34,562 nt of DNA from Planctomycetota bacterium (GTDB lineage Bacteria > Planctomycetota > Phycisphaerae > WQYP01). Location: assembly GCA_021827645.1 (NCBI GenBank), contig JAKAVA010000021.1, positions 1 through 34,562 of the forward strand, written 5' to 3'. Below are positions 24,586 through 33,253 of the stretch, in pieces (position 1 is the first letter of the stretch; each line of letters begins with the position of its first letter). The notes below the pieces were generated by a model, which was not told where the DNA came from, did no database searches, and was given only the letters and a program-made list of their open reading frames with translations. A program made the position numbers and the translations under genes.

Positions 24586-26937
24586 TTACTTCGCTGCCTT
24601 GGCGATAAGAGCTGCCTGTTGGCCGAGAGTCAGCGCCAGGCCCTTGAGCAGTCGACTGCTTTCCGATTTAGCTGCGGCATCCAATGCTTTTGCCGCCGCC
24701 GCACCGGCAGCACCCTGTTCGGCCGAATTATAAATGCGCAGATATGCAAATACGCGAACGCGCTTAAACGGCGATTGGGTCAGGGCGTTCATCGCACGGG
24801 TCACATTCTGCGGCAGGCCTTTCATGGGGGCGATGCGCAGGAGCCACGCCTGGATATCGGCGGCATCGGAATCGGTTAAGACATCCAGCAGCACTTTCTC
24901 AATGGCCGCCTCCGTTTTGGCGGCCTTCTGATGGCCGATGGCCGAGGCTGCCGCGTCCGCCACGATCTGCGGCAGATGGTTCGCCATGATTCCCGCCGTC
25001 AGCATGCGGTTGGTCGTCGAAAAAGAGGAGAATTTTTCCGCCATGGCCGTCAGGCTTGCCGGCAAATCGGATGGTAAACCGTTGACGTTGAAATAGCCGG
25101 CGGAGAGGGGTTGGCCGCCGAGGCCCGGAAATACGTCGTTGTTTTCGACGATCGGATTGGTGATAAATTCAATCCTTCCCCCGAGCATCGACATGGGATG
25201 TTGCTGGAGAATGGCCCGCAAAACGCCCTGATCGAGACGGTAACGCACTTCAAGTGTTGAATTGGGATCGAGGCTGAATATCTGCGGATTGGAATCCACC
25301 GCATACGTGCCCAGGTTTTGATCCGTCAGCCCTTCAAGCCGTGCCACCATCGCGACGCTGGTGGTAATGGCACCGGTCGGCCCGACGGCAAGCGTGCAGG
25401 GGGATGCGTTGTAAAAATCGACACGGGCAAACATCGGTTCACCCGCATGCGTGGTTCGGTGGAGAAAATGTACCGATTCCAATACCACTCGTTCCGGATG
25501 CTGCAGCACGTGAAGCATCTGGCGGGGATATGCCCGGGCAATGGTGGCGATCGCGCCGGAGTCGACGGGCGGCAACAACTTCAGATCCAGATGCTGTGCC
25601 TCATTAAAGGTCTGCAGGGCGACGAGGGTGGTGGGGGCGCTGGCCCAGAGTTTTTGAAGAATTTTCCCGGTTTCATGCAGGTGGCCGCTTTCAGCCATGA
25701 GTCTCGCCAGACCGATCTGGGCATATGGGTCTGCACCGGCCTCTTTGAACTTGGCAATGGCCGCCCCGGTGTAGAGTTCCCGCATCAGTTGCCAGCCATG
25801 AATGCGCAGGTAGATGGGGTTTTGCGAACCGAGAAGGTCTTCAAGTTTGGCAACCTGAGCATTGATATCGCCCGGCAGTTTGGGAGCATACAGGAGGCGA
25901 AGCCAGACGAGATCAGCCTTCAATTCGGGGGCATGGTTGACCTTGATCGCCTTTTTCAATCGCGCCTCGAGGCGTGAGAGCAGAAGGGCGGCCAGATTTC
26001 CGGTGGCGGTATGCGTCTTACAGATGGCGGAGAGCGCGAGCGACAAAGTGCCCGCCGTCGGATGGCGCAACGCCGTCAGTTCACTCAGGTAGGCGTGAGC
26101 TTCCTGCGATTTGCCCGCCATCTGCCAGAATGCGGCCAGATCACCGGCGAATCCGGGGTTGAGTTTCTCCCGCGCCTGCTGAAATTGCTGAATGCTCTGA
26201 TTGACCCACGAAGCAGCGGCTGCGTACAGGCGGTGATCCGCGAGGATTTTTGCGCCCGCTTCCAGGAGCATGGGCTGATACGGGTTCGCCTCAAGTGCCT
26301 TGGTGATGACATACATCCGTTGGGCCGCGCCGGCATGATTTTTAACCAGACTCGCCAGCATAAAGTTCCATGCGTTGACGTTGGCAGGATCCAGCTTGAC
26401 CGCTTGAATAAAATATCCGGCCGCCTGGGTGTTTCGGGCTTGCGCCGCATATAGCTCTCCGATGCGCAGCGCGAGCATGCTCCCCAGTTGCCGACTTCCG
26501 CCATCCGTCTTAAGCGCCGTCTTATAAATGGTGATGCGTCCCCCGACGGTCTGCTTGGCGCCGGCCAGGGCATCGACGAGTTTCAGTTGAGCGACCAGAT
26601 TTTGAGGCTCAAGTTTGCACAAGGCCAGCAATGCCTTGACCCGCAGCGCCGGTCGATTCACCGTGCCCGCCGCCTCCGCCAGGAGGCGATAGCCGGTTTC
26701 AGATTTTGGATCCAGTCGCACCGCCATCTGGAGAAGATCGTCCGCAATGGAAGCCGCCCGAAGTGGAGGAATCGTGGTGTTGCGCCCGATACTCCGGGCA
26801 TCATCCACGAGTTGATCCGCGAGCCGAATCCGCCCGTTTGCGCCGGCAAGGGCGGCACCGCACGGCCCAAGGACGGCGGCGCTGAGCAATATCCATCCGG
26901 TTATCCGTCGGAATTTACGATTATTTGTCGGAATCAT
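24586..26937 (-). CDS. Large secreted TPR-repeat protein
   Basis: The 783-residue protein has a signal peptide (FRRITGWILLSAAVLGPCGAALA). A long N-terminal half holds TPR-like units (ADDLLQMAVRLDPKSETGYRLLA; AAGYFIQAVKLDPANVNAWNFML; ITKALEANPYQPMLLEAG). After about residue 480 the character changes to beta-rich (VLESVHFLHRTTHAGEPMFARVDFY, ITTSVAMVARLEG) and then a helical Ala-rich end. I do not recognise an enzyme site. The shape suggests an envelope scaffold or assembly factor of planctomycete type. AGGG about 8 bases before ATG supports the start, and a TATACT on the minus strand at 26974-26969 may be its -10. It converges with the ParA gene, with 116 bases between the stops. Confidence 0.75.
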   Translation of the reverse strand: MIPTNNRKFRRITGWILLSAAVLGPCGAALAGANGRIRLADQLVDDARSIGRNTTIPPLRAASIADDLLQMAVRLDPKSETGYRLLAEAAGTVNRPALRVKALLALCKLEPQNLVAQLKLVDALAGAKQTVGGRITIYKTALKTDGGSRQLGSMLALRIGELYAAQARNTQAAGYFIQAVKLDPANVNAWNFMLASLVKNHAGAAQRMYVITKALEANPYQPMLLEAGAKILADHRLYAAAASWVNQSIQQFQQAREKLNPGFAGDLAAFWQMAGKSQEAHAYLSELTALRHPTAGTLSLALSAICKTHTATGNLAALLLSRLEARLKKAIKVNHAPELKADLVWLRLLYAPKLPGDINAQVAKLEDLLGSQNPIYLRIHGWQLMRELYTGAAIAKFKEAGADPYAQIGLARLMAESGHLHETGKILQKLWASAPTTLVALQTFNEAQHLDLKLLPPVDSGAIATIARAYPRQMLHVLQHPERVVLESVHFLHRTTHAGEPMFARVDFYNASPCTLAVGPTGAITTSVAMVARLEGLTDQNLGTYAVDSNPQIFSLDPNSTLEVRYRLDQGVLRAILQQHPMSMLGGRIEFITNPIVENNDVFPGLGGQPLSAGYFNVNGLPSDLPASLTAMAEKFSSFSTTNRMLTAGIMANHLPQIVADAAASAIGHQKAAKTEAAIEKVLLDVLTDSDAADIQAWLLRIAPMKGLPQNVTRAMNALTQSPFKRVRVFAYLRIYNSAEQGAAGAAAAKALDAAAKSESSRLLKGLALTLGQQAALIAKAAK

Positions 26938-27335
26938 CTCGAAAACCCTAATCGACTACAAGATCAACAGTATAACGTCACGTCGCTGCGAGTTAGCTTC
27001 CCGATCCGTTATGGAACCTCTGCCGTCCGGGGCCGATAACACCCTCCGGGCTCGAACCGGGCAGAAAGTCTTATACCGGGCTCGATATGGGCGGTCAATT
27101 CGAGCAGGATGATTCCGTCGTGGTGGTGGAAATATCCCTATTCCATTCTGGCTCAAGACACCGGCGGGGCGCCTTAAATATTCACCGCCCCACCCGGCAT
27201 TCAGACCCATCTCCATACCGTGAAATCAACCTCGCCAAACCCGCCTCTCCATGCGGCATGATGAAGCCCATCCTCCATCGAGGCATGTCAAGCATACACT
27301 CCCGCAAGGCATATCGGTTATTCACTCTTCGGCCT
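26938..27335. other. Intergenic region between two secreted-protein genes
   Basis: About 400 bases between the start of the TPR gene and the end of the HEAT-PDZ gene, both on the minus strand. Apart from the TATACT at 26974-26969 I see nothing certain: short open frames on both strands lack ribosome sites. CCGGGCTCGA occurs twice (about 27050-27090) as a short imperfect repeat. Confidence 0.4.
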
Positions 27336-28094
27336 TCATGATTTTGGGCCCTTGCCCGAATGGAAAAAAACAATCGGCGCCTCGGCCGGCGGCGGATGTT
27401 TATCCCAAATCTGCCCTTTGAGAGTATCCAAATATCGCAAATAGCGCAGGATGATGGCCGCTCTGGCCGCGAGAAACTCGGCCAGGGCCTCATCAACGGT
27501 TGGTACTCCAACCAGGCGAAGTCGAATGGTGCAGCTATGGATTCGACCCGCCTTCAAAACGCGAAGAACCACCCGGGTGCCCGCCCGGAAACCCATCATC
27601 AACCGGAGAAAATCATCCGCGGTCATGCTCGGTCCGAAATACCGGCCATTGACGCCGATGATCATATCGCCGTGTCGCAATTTCCGTCCCGCCGGAAAGC
27701 CCCGCAGGACTTTTACCGCGTAAATGGCCGAGAACGACTGCTTTCCCGATCTCCTGCCGATAACGATAAATTCAATCCCGAGAAACGGCCGCACTCCCTG
27801 ATCAGAAATTTCCCTCTCGAGATACAACTGCAGGTCGATTCGCCGCAATCGCGCCGAGAGTTCAGGGTTGCCTGTACGAATGTAGGCTTCGGTAACAGCC
27901 GTGATCGCGCCGGTCGGAGCCATCAGCAATGCGCGTTCCGCCGCATGACGCACCTGCCAGCGGGTGCTTTTAAGTTGATGAATTTGCCATGAGATCGACG
28001 ACGCGGGTGCGCCCGGAGGGTTGGCGAAAACCGACGGCTCTGCCTCAATGAGCAGCGTCGCGATCGCCAGTATGCACATCCAACTTTTGATCAT
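27336..28094 (-). CDS. Secreted HEAT-like and PDZ domain protein
   Basis: The 252-residue product has a signal peptide (MIKSWMCILAIATLLIEA, cut near VFANPP at about 25), a helical HEAT-like segment (STRWQVRHAAERALLMA... PELSARLRRIDLQLYLE, 40-95) and a PDZ domain (GVRPFLGIEFIVIG... VLRGFPAGRKLRHGDMIIGVNGRY... VVLRVLKAGR). PDZ domains bind C-terminal peptides; with no protease domain attached this is probably an adaptor in the periplasm-like space. The last ~50 residues are helical and charged. The ATG at 28094 lacks a clear ribosome site. The partial gene at the right window edge has a similar helical start, which suggests related envelope proteins. Confidence 0.78.
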   Translation of the reverse strand: MIKSWMCILAIATLLIEAEPSVFANPPGAPASSISWQIHQLKSTRWQVRHAAERALLMAPTGAITAVTEAYIRTGNPELSARLRRIDLQLYLEREISDQGVRPFLGIEFIVIGRRSGKQSFSAIYAVKVLRGFPAGRKLRHGDMIIGVNGRYFGPSMTADDFLRLMMGFRAGTRVVLRVLKAGRIHSCTIRLRLVGVPTVDEALAEFLAARAAIILRYLRYLDTLKGQIWDKHPPPAEAPIVFFHSGKGPKS

Positions 28095-28317
28095 GTGTTC
28101 ATCATGCCGGAATCACACCCCGGAAGCAACTCGCCATGGTGCAACGCAACAGATGCACGGTTCAAGTGCGGTGTGGCGTAAAAATTCCGGACGGATTTGA
28201 TTATGGGGCCTGAACCGCATGGAATCTGTGAATCCGGACGCCTCCAAGGCCGGATTCTGACGTAGCGAGATTTTCGCAAACATCAGGCCCATACGTCGCA
28301 ATACTGAAATGCTAAAA

Positions 28318-28357
28318 TTGCAACCGGTTCGCCCTTGCATTGATTGCAACCATGGTT
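28318..28357 (+). repeat. Repeated TTGCAACC..GGTT elements overlapping the PEP-CTERM 2 promoter
   Basis: TTGCAACC-GGTT (28318-28329) and TTGCAACC-AT-GGTT (28344-28357) are direct copies 26 bases apart, each containing the palindrome AACC(AT)GGTT. The second sits between the -35 and -10 elements and the first just before the -35, an arrangement typical of operators for a dimeric regulator. Confidence 0.45.
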
Positions 28358-28363
28358 TATAAT
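28335..28363 (+). promoter_or_regulatory. Strong sigma70-type promoter for PEP-CTERM gene 2
   Basis: TTGCAT (28335-28340) and a perfect TATAAT (28358-28363) are separated by exactly 17 bases. The predicted start near 28370 leaves a leader of about 160 nt before the gene. Confidence 0.75.
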
Positions 28364-28383
28364 CCAGAAAGAACTTAGCAGAG

Positions 28384-28424
28384 GGCAGTAAAAAAAGTCG
28401 CCTTTGGGGGAGGCGATTTCTGCC
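28384..28424 (+). promoter_or_regulatory. Nested hairpin in the leader of PEP-CTERM gene 2
   Basis: GGCAG (28384-28388) pairs with CTGCC (28420-28424) and encloses TCGCC (28398-28402) pairing with GGCGA (28412-28416) around TTTGGGGGA. It starts about 14 nt into the predicted transcript. On the opposite strand the inner stem would be followed by CTTTTTTT and look like a terminator, but no minus-strand gene ends there. Confidence 0.45.
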
Positions 28425-28439
28425 ATACCGGGAGTTTTT

Positions 28440-28478
28440 ATGGACGCCGCCGATACGTGTTGTGCGTGGTCGGCTTGA
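28440..28478 (+). CDS. Possible 12-codon leader peptide upstream of PEP-CTERM gene 2
   Basis: ATG at 28440 has GGGAG 5 bases upstream and opens MDAADTCCAWSA followed by TGA at 28476-28478. Two adjacent Cys codons and a Trp codon are unusual for so short a frame. A GCCGA/TCGGC hairpin (28449-28474) overlaps it, and a T-rich tract (28485-28512) follows before the ribosome site of the main gene. No long protein evidence can support it. Confidence 0.3.
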   Translation: MDAADTCCAWSA

Positions 28479-28529
28479 GTGTTTCCTGATTGTTTATTTA
28501 TTGTTTCTTTTTTTTGGGAGGACTTTTAT

Positions 28530-29291
28530 ATGAAGTCAATCACTTTTTCCACGGCCATGGTTTTGGCCGCACCGCTTGCCATGCTGGTCGCCGCACAGGC
28601 AGCAAATGCGAATCTCATTTTGAATGGCGATTTCTCGTCCAACGCGTCGTCCTATAATTCGGATTATGGCTACGACAATACTGGCCAAAGGGGCGACACG
28701 AATCCGGCCAACCCAACAGACTGGACGCTCGGGACGGGGGGCGGCACAGGCATCAATGGTACCGGCACCAACATCGGCACCAACGCTAACGCGTTCGGGC
28801 CAGTGCATCCGACGCAACTGAACGACGTGGGCGGTGTGATCGCTGATTACGCCTTCGCCCAAAATGGCGGCAGCCTTGAGCAAACCTTCAGCGTGACCGC
28901 AGGCACAACCTACGAGATCACCTACGACGCCGCAGCCCGCGACCAAACCTCCAGCGTTGGCACCAGCACCGCTCCTGCCGGCATCATCGCCACCGTGACA
29001 GACCCAAATTCAACTGTTATCTACAAGCAAACGAGCAATTTCACCAACGATACGCAATTCTATTCCAACGACAACGCAACATACTTCACCACGAGCACTG
29101 GTAGTGGACTTGACTTCACGGCACTTACGACCGGCCTCGCAACCCTGACGTTGGCGGATTACGGTTCGACCAGCGATCATAGCGCCGACTTCACGGATGT
29201 CTCAGTCGTCGCCACGCCGGAACCGGCCGCGATGGGCTTGTTTGGTGTTGGAGCGTTGGGCCTGCTTCTGGTTCGTCGCCGCAAGGCCTAA
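28530..29291 (+). CDS. PEP-CTERM sorting domain protein (exported, surface or matrix)
   Basis: The 253-residue protein has a Sec signal peptide (MKSITFSTAMVLAAPLAML... QAANA, about 26 residues), a DUF642/CBM-like beta body starting NLILNGDFS with many Asn, Thr and Gly, and a C-terminal TPEPAAMGLFGVGALGLLLVRRRKA tail, the exosortase sorting signal. The NGDFSSN start and later SLEQTFSVTAGTTYEITYDA suggest a carbohydrate-binding-like sandwich. ATG 28530 has GGGAGG about 9 bases upstream; the frame extends to 28479 but that part is hydrophobic leader sequence without a ribosome site. The gene is alone behind a strong promoter and ahead of a strong terminator, so it is monocistronic. It shares only the tail and general plan with the PEP-CTERM protein at 1.9-2.9 kb. 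Confidence 0.9.
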   Translation: MKSITFSTAMVLAAPLAMLVAAQAANANLILNGDFSSNASSYNSDYGYDNTGQRGDTNPANPTDWTLGTGGGTGINGTGTNIGTNANAFGPVHPTQLNDVGGVIADYAFAQNGGSLEQTFSVTAGTTYEITYDAAARDQTSSVGTSTAPAGIIATVTDPNSTVIYKQTSNFTNDTQFYSNDNATYFTTSTGSGLDFTALTTGLATLTLADYGSTSDHSADFTDVSVVATPEPAAMGLFGVGALGLLLVRRRKA

Positions 29292-29323
29292 GCGCAGCTT
29301 AGCTATATTTGAGCCTGAATGTT

Positions 29324-29362
29324 GGCGGCCGGGAAAATAACAATTTCTCGGCCGCCTTTTTT
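29324..29362 (+). terminator. Intrinsic terminator after PEP-CTERM gene 2
   Basis: GGCGGCCGGGAAA pairs with TTTCTCGGCCGCC around ATAACAA (about 12 base pairs), followed by TTTTTTGTT. It lies 33 bases past the stop and is a textbook terminator. Confidence 0.93.
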
Positions 29363-29495
29363 GTTGGCCGCAGCGGATTTGCCGCCGCCACCCCAAACCG
29401 CCCCGCGGCGATACCGTCATACCGGCCTCGCAACCCGCTTGCTACCGCATAATCGGGATTCCGTTTCCACTACGCCACAATGCGCATAAAATGCT

Positions 29496-30458
29496 ATGAT
29501 GACCAAGATGGAAACCGGTATGCATGAAAATCCCGAGAACGTTGATTCCGCCGAGGCGCCAAGTTCAGAACCACCGGCGGCGGATCAGGGGGAAGACCCA
29601 TCGGATCAACATCTGACGCATGTGAATGCCATCCATCGTCGCCCGCCCGATCTGGAAGAAATTCAGGCGCATGACGGTGCCTCGGGGGGTGATGCTCCGC
29701 CCGCGGAGGATCATCAGCTTCCGGCAGGGGAATCCGCGAGTGCATCGAAGCCGGCCGATCCATCTTCCCCGGATGATTCCGATCCTTCGCACAGCCGCCG
29801 CGGCTTTTTTGCCCGATGCATCCGGGATTTGATGTCTCCTGTCGCCAATCTGATCGAGCGTAAAGTTGAACCGGTTACCCATGCTTTTGGAACGGATTTC
29901 CGGGACGATTCATCCGCCATGTACGATGATGGATCGGATTTTGAGACCTACGATCCATATTCCGTCCCGGATGTCATCCTGCGACCGCCGGGGGCGTTGC
30001 CTGAGGAAGACTTTCTCAAAACCTGCTCCAAGTGCGGGAAGTGCGTTCAGGCCTGTCCGGTCAAATGTATTGTCATCGATTCTGAAGCGAGAATCGGCGA
30101 CGGTCTTCCGTATATCGTCCCTGCCCTTTCCGCTTGCGTGGTGTGTGATGAACTCGCCTGCATGAAGGCCTGTCCGTCCGGTGCGCTTCAGTTGGTTGAC
30201 AAAACGCAGATTTGCATGGGCCTCGCGGTGGTCGATCACGGCGCCTGCCTGCGCTCACATGGCGAGGATTGCCGTCTGTGCGTTGAAGCCTGCCCCCTCG
30301 GCTCCAGCGCGATTGTCATCAGTGAGGTCAGCGGGCGGGTGTTGGTTAAAACCAACGGCTGTGTGGGGTGCGGAGGGTGTGAACATGCCTGCCCGACCGA
30401 GCCGGTGGCTGTGAAAATTACGCCGATTAAAACCAACGCCTTTCCCAACGAAGATTAG
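29496..30458 (+). CDS. Multi-cluster 4Fe-4S ferredoxin-type protein, NapG/MauM-like
   Basis: The 320-residue protein has four Cys clusters: C177-x2-C-x2-C-x3-CP, C214-x2-C-x4-C-x3-CP, C259-x2-C-x3-CP with an extra Cys251, and C289-x2-C-x2-C-x3-CP. This matches the four-cluster electron-transfer proteins of the NapG/MauM family. The first ~95 residues are acidic, Pro/Ser-rich and probably disordered. At 100-105 there is SRRGFF, which resembles the twin-arginine motif that starts NapG-type proteins, but it is internal and no hydrophobic stretch follows, so Tat export is doubtful. It probably shuttles electrons; partners are not adjacent. The start (ATG 29496 or 29499) lacks a good ribosome site and could be further in. 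Confidence 0.82.
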   Translation: MMTKMETGMHENPENVDSAEAPSSEPPAADQGEDPSDQHLTHVNAIHRRPPDLEEIQAHDGASGGDAPPAEDHQLPAGESASASKPADPSSPDDSDPSHSRRGFFARCIRDLMSPVANLIERKVEPVTHAFGTDFRDDSSAMYDDGSDFETYDPYSVPDVILRPPGALPEEDFLKTCSKCGKCVQACPVKCIVIDSEARIGDGLPYIVPALSACVVCDELACMKACPSGALQLVDKTQICMGLAVVDHGACLRSHGEDCRLCVEACPLGSSAIVISEVSGRVLVKTNGCVGCGGCEHACPTEPVAVKITPIKTNAFPNED

Positions 30459-30516
30459 CCGCCCGAACGGGGAGAACTTCCAGTCTTCCGCGCTGTCACG
30501 GCAGAGATCGTTGCAC

Positions 30517-31920
30517 CTATCGGGGCAGCGGAGCATGGATAAGTCCGTTGATGACGGCGTGCGCCAGAGCCTCAACGCATGCCGGGGCAAACGCATGTCC
30601 GCTCTGCTGCGAGAGTTTGCTCAAGGCGTGTTGAGTATTGGATACGGCCTCCGGGCCGCAGAGCAGCCAGTCAAACTGGTCCGCCACTGCCAGGATCTGG
30701 GCGCCCAGTGGAATCTGATCAGCCGTGAGCCTGCATGGAAATCCCGTGCCGTCGTAGCGTTCATGGTGAGCCTCAACCAGCGGCAGCATCGGGGCAAAGC
30801 CCTGGATGCCGGAAAGGATTTTCAGGCCCAGGATCACATGTTCCTCGTATCGTCGGCGATCCACCTGCGAGAGTTGGTGTTGATTTTCAAGAATATCATT
30901 TCCCAAGCCCAATTTGCCGATATCGTGCAGCAGTGATGCCCGGCGAACCCACAGTCGCTGATTGGCGGGCAGATGAAGCGTAACAGCCACGACATCCGCG
31001 ACATCGGCCACGCGCTGACTGTGTCCGGCCGTCCATGGGCTTTTGGCATCAATGACCTCGGAAAACCCCCTCACCAGGCGATCGATGTCGGTGTCATGGA
31101 TCGCCCCGGCATGCGATTCATCAAAGTGGCGGATCTCATCGACGGCCGTTCCGTTTTCCAGACTGATCCAGAAATCGCTCTCCGACGAGACCGATAAGAA
31201 TGCCCGCACCAGATGGGGATCAAACCATGTCCCGCTGCGCCGGCAAATTTCCTGCGTTGCCAGCACCGGCCCTCCTGCACGATGAAATACATCCACCACC
31301 TGCCCCAGAAGAGCCAGACGGCTCAGCAGCGGAATATTTTTGCCGGTGAGTTTCTGCGGCAATCCGTGGCCGTCCCAGTGCTCATCCAGCGACCCGACCG
31401 CCTCGCAGACACCGGCGGAAAACCCCATCTTTTTGAGTATTTCCCGGCCGCGATGACAACGGTCTTCCACAACTTCCCGCGCCAATGCGGCACCATGGAT
31501 ACCGATGTGAATGGCGCGCACGAGGCGGGTCTTGAGCGGCGCACCCGGGCGGGTGTGGGTTAATATAAATTGAAACAACTGAAGCAATCGGTCGGTATCC
31601 ACGCGGCGAAAATCCGCCTTGAGCGCCGTGTCATCCATCTCATAGAGATTGAAGAGACGCGATGCGTTGCTGGAGCAGCCGATATCTTTGAGCAGGACGG
31701 CATAAAACAGTTCCGGCCGCTGAGTTTCCGGCAGATGAACCCTATCCGCGATCCGCATGGCAATCCATGTCGCACGCCGACTGTGGCCGGCCGGAAGACC
31801 CTCGGTCAAATCCATGGCCGCGCTCAGGGCGGCCATGAGTTCCGCCCGCGTGAGGCGCTCCGGTTCCGTCATCGCAACGACCATGTTGCGTGCCATGGAG
31901 TTGATGGATATTACACCCAT
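30517..31920 (-). CDS. Tandem HD domain protein with a C-terminal HD-GYP-like phosphodiesterase domain
   Basis: The 467-residue cytoplasmic protein has two HD halves. The C-terminal one has H300 in AGHSQRVADVADVV, the HD pair at 332-333 in LLHDIGKLGLG, HH at 385-386 and DGTGFP at 390-395, where canonical HD-GYP has DGxGYP. HD-GYP enzymes cleave cyclic di-GMP. The N-terminal half (about 45-210) repeats the plan (AGHSRRA, then LLKDIGC, then EHWDGHGLP) but has Lys in place of the metal His, so it is probably catalytically dead and regulatory. No response-regulator receiver is present. ATG 31920 is uncertain; Met codons at residues 9, 14 and 17 also precede the first helix. It lies 161 bases downstream of holA. 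Confidence 0.87.
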   Translation of the reverse strand: MGVISINSMARNMVVAMTEPERLTRAELMAALSAAMDLTEGLPAGHSRRATWIAMRIADRVHLPETQRPELFYAVLLKDIGCSSNASRLFNLYEMDDTALKADFRRVDTDRLLQLFQFILTHTRPGAPLKTRLVRAIHIGIHGAALAREVVEDRCHRGREILKKMGFSAGVCEAVGSLDEHWDGHGLPQKLTGKNIPLLSRLALLGQVVDVFHRAGGPVLATQEICRRSGTWFDPHLVRAFLSVSSESDFWISLENGTAVDEIRHFDESHAGAIHDTDIDRLVRGFSEVIDAKSPWTAGHSQRVADVADVVAVTLHLPANQRLWVRRASLLHDIGKLGLGNDILENQHQLSQVDRRRYEEHVILGLKILSGIQGFAPMLPLVEAHHERYDGTGFPCRLTADQIPLGAQILAVADQFDWLLCGPEAVSNTQHALSKLSQQSGHAFAPACVEALAHAVINGLIHAPLPR

Positions 31921-32081
31921 ACCATTTCCATTCTCTCCACCATAACTTCATATATCGTCGGAACATCCGCCGCCCGCCGACATCTCTATGAGCGGTCAAA
32001 GAGGCATATCGGCATGAATAAAAGTCGGTTTCAAGGCGAAAGGGGGGCGGGCGATAACAAATTCGAGGATTGACGCACCGA

Positions 32082-33140
32082 TTATCCGATGCGGCGCCCC
32101 ATCGCAGACGCCGCTGGAGGAGGGGCAATGGCCGATAACTTGATGACAAACGTTTCCATATTCCGGATGGGATCGCCGACGCTGGTTTTTGCCGTCAGGT
32201 CCACGGCGAGCAACTCACCCATCGCCCGATGAACACCTGCGAGTCCCCAGCGCCGCGCCAGCGTGAGTGTTTTCGTAGCTCGCGCCGGCGGGAAAAGTTT
32301 CAGTTCGCGGATGATCTGGGCATCGGGCATCCGGCGATCCAGCAGTTCCCGGGCCGCCGCCACACGCCCCAGCCAGTGATAAATCGCCCCAACGATCGTG
32401 TAGGCCGCACGGGCATCAAGCTGCATTAATTCCGCGTGACGCAGCAGCGCGCCGGCGGTGTCGCCATCGGCCAGCGCGTCGATAAAATCCCACACCTTCT
32501 GTTCATGCTGAAACCCCACCATTTCATCCACCATCTCAGCGCTGATGGATGGTTGATTCGCGGCGTATAACGCCAGCTTCGCAAGTTCTGAATCTAATCG
32601 GGCCAGATCAGGCCCCACGAGTTCCGACAGGCGCCCGACCGCTGCGCCATCTATTTTTTTCTGATAATATTCCCACGCCCGGCGGGTGATCCACGGCGGA
32701 ATATCGCCTGCTTTCGGTTCCGCCGCTGAAAGAATCGCGCCGTCGGATTCCAGAAATTTGTGCAGCCGCGTTGTCTTGAGCCATGAGTCGCACACCAGCA
32801 CCAGAACGCTTTGCGCATGGGGTTTCTGCGCATAGGCCAGTATCAGATCACGTGCGTTTCCACCGCCCGATCCTTCCTCATCCTCCCGATCTCCGCCGGT
32901 CTTAAAGAGCCAGTCCGCCGGTTCCACCACGACCAGTTTTTTCGGATCAAACATCCCGGTCGTCCGGCATTCATCCAGCAGACTGGCCGGCGCCGTCCCC
33001 GGCTCCATTCGCACCAGTCCGAAGCGGCTCTCTCCGAGAACCTGTCGCGAGATGGAATCCATATATTGCCGCCGGGTAAAGATATCCGGGCCGTCAATCA
33101 CCATCACGGGGCGAATGTTGATCTCATGTGAAATGGCCAT
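32082..33140 (-). CDS. holA: DNA polymerase III, delta subunit
   Basis: The 352-residue protein fits HolA, the subunit of the clamp loader that opens the sliding clamp. It has the AAA-like first domain without a functional Walker A (PVMVIDGPDIF at the start), KKLVVVEPADWLFK, and the helical parts IPPWITRRAWEYYQKKI, LVGPDLARLDSELAKLALY and VWDFIDALADGDTAGALL typical of delta. The last helical domain (about 240-330) binds the neighbours in the clamp-loader ring. AGG 5-6 bases before ATG supports the start. It sits between two non-replication genes, as is common for holA. Confidence 0.88.
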   Translation of the reverse strand: MAISHEINIRPVMVIDGPDIFTRRQYMDSISRQVLGESRFGLVRMEPGTAPASLLDECRTTGMFDPKKLVVVEPADWLFKTGGDREDEEGSGGGNARDLILAYAQKPHAQSVLVLVCDSWLKTTRLHKFLESDGAILSAAEPKAGDIPPWITRRAWEYYQKKIDGAAVGRLSELVGPDLARLDSELAKLALYAANQPSISAEMVDEMVGFQHEQKVWDFIDALADGDTAGALLRHAELMQLDARAAYTIVGAIYHWLGRVAAARELLDRRMPDAQIIRELKLFPPARATKTLTLARRWGLAGVHRAMGELLAVDLTAKTSVGDPIRNMETFVIKLSAIAPPPAASAMGRRIG

Positions 33141-33253
33141 TCGTTACCTGCTTAAATGTTATCCATGCCCTTGTCCATTTTGAATACTTTCAGGCCATTC
33201 GGAGCCGGGGATATCCCATTGGCCATCGCAACCGCGCCCCCGTCAGCCACCTC

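Noticed and set aside
28384-28424. Minus-strand terminator
   Set aside because: The stem plus CTTTTTTT looks good on that strand, but no minus-strand gene ends upstream of it; I treat the hairpin as part of the plus-strand leader.
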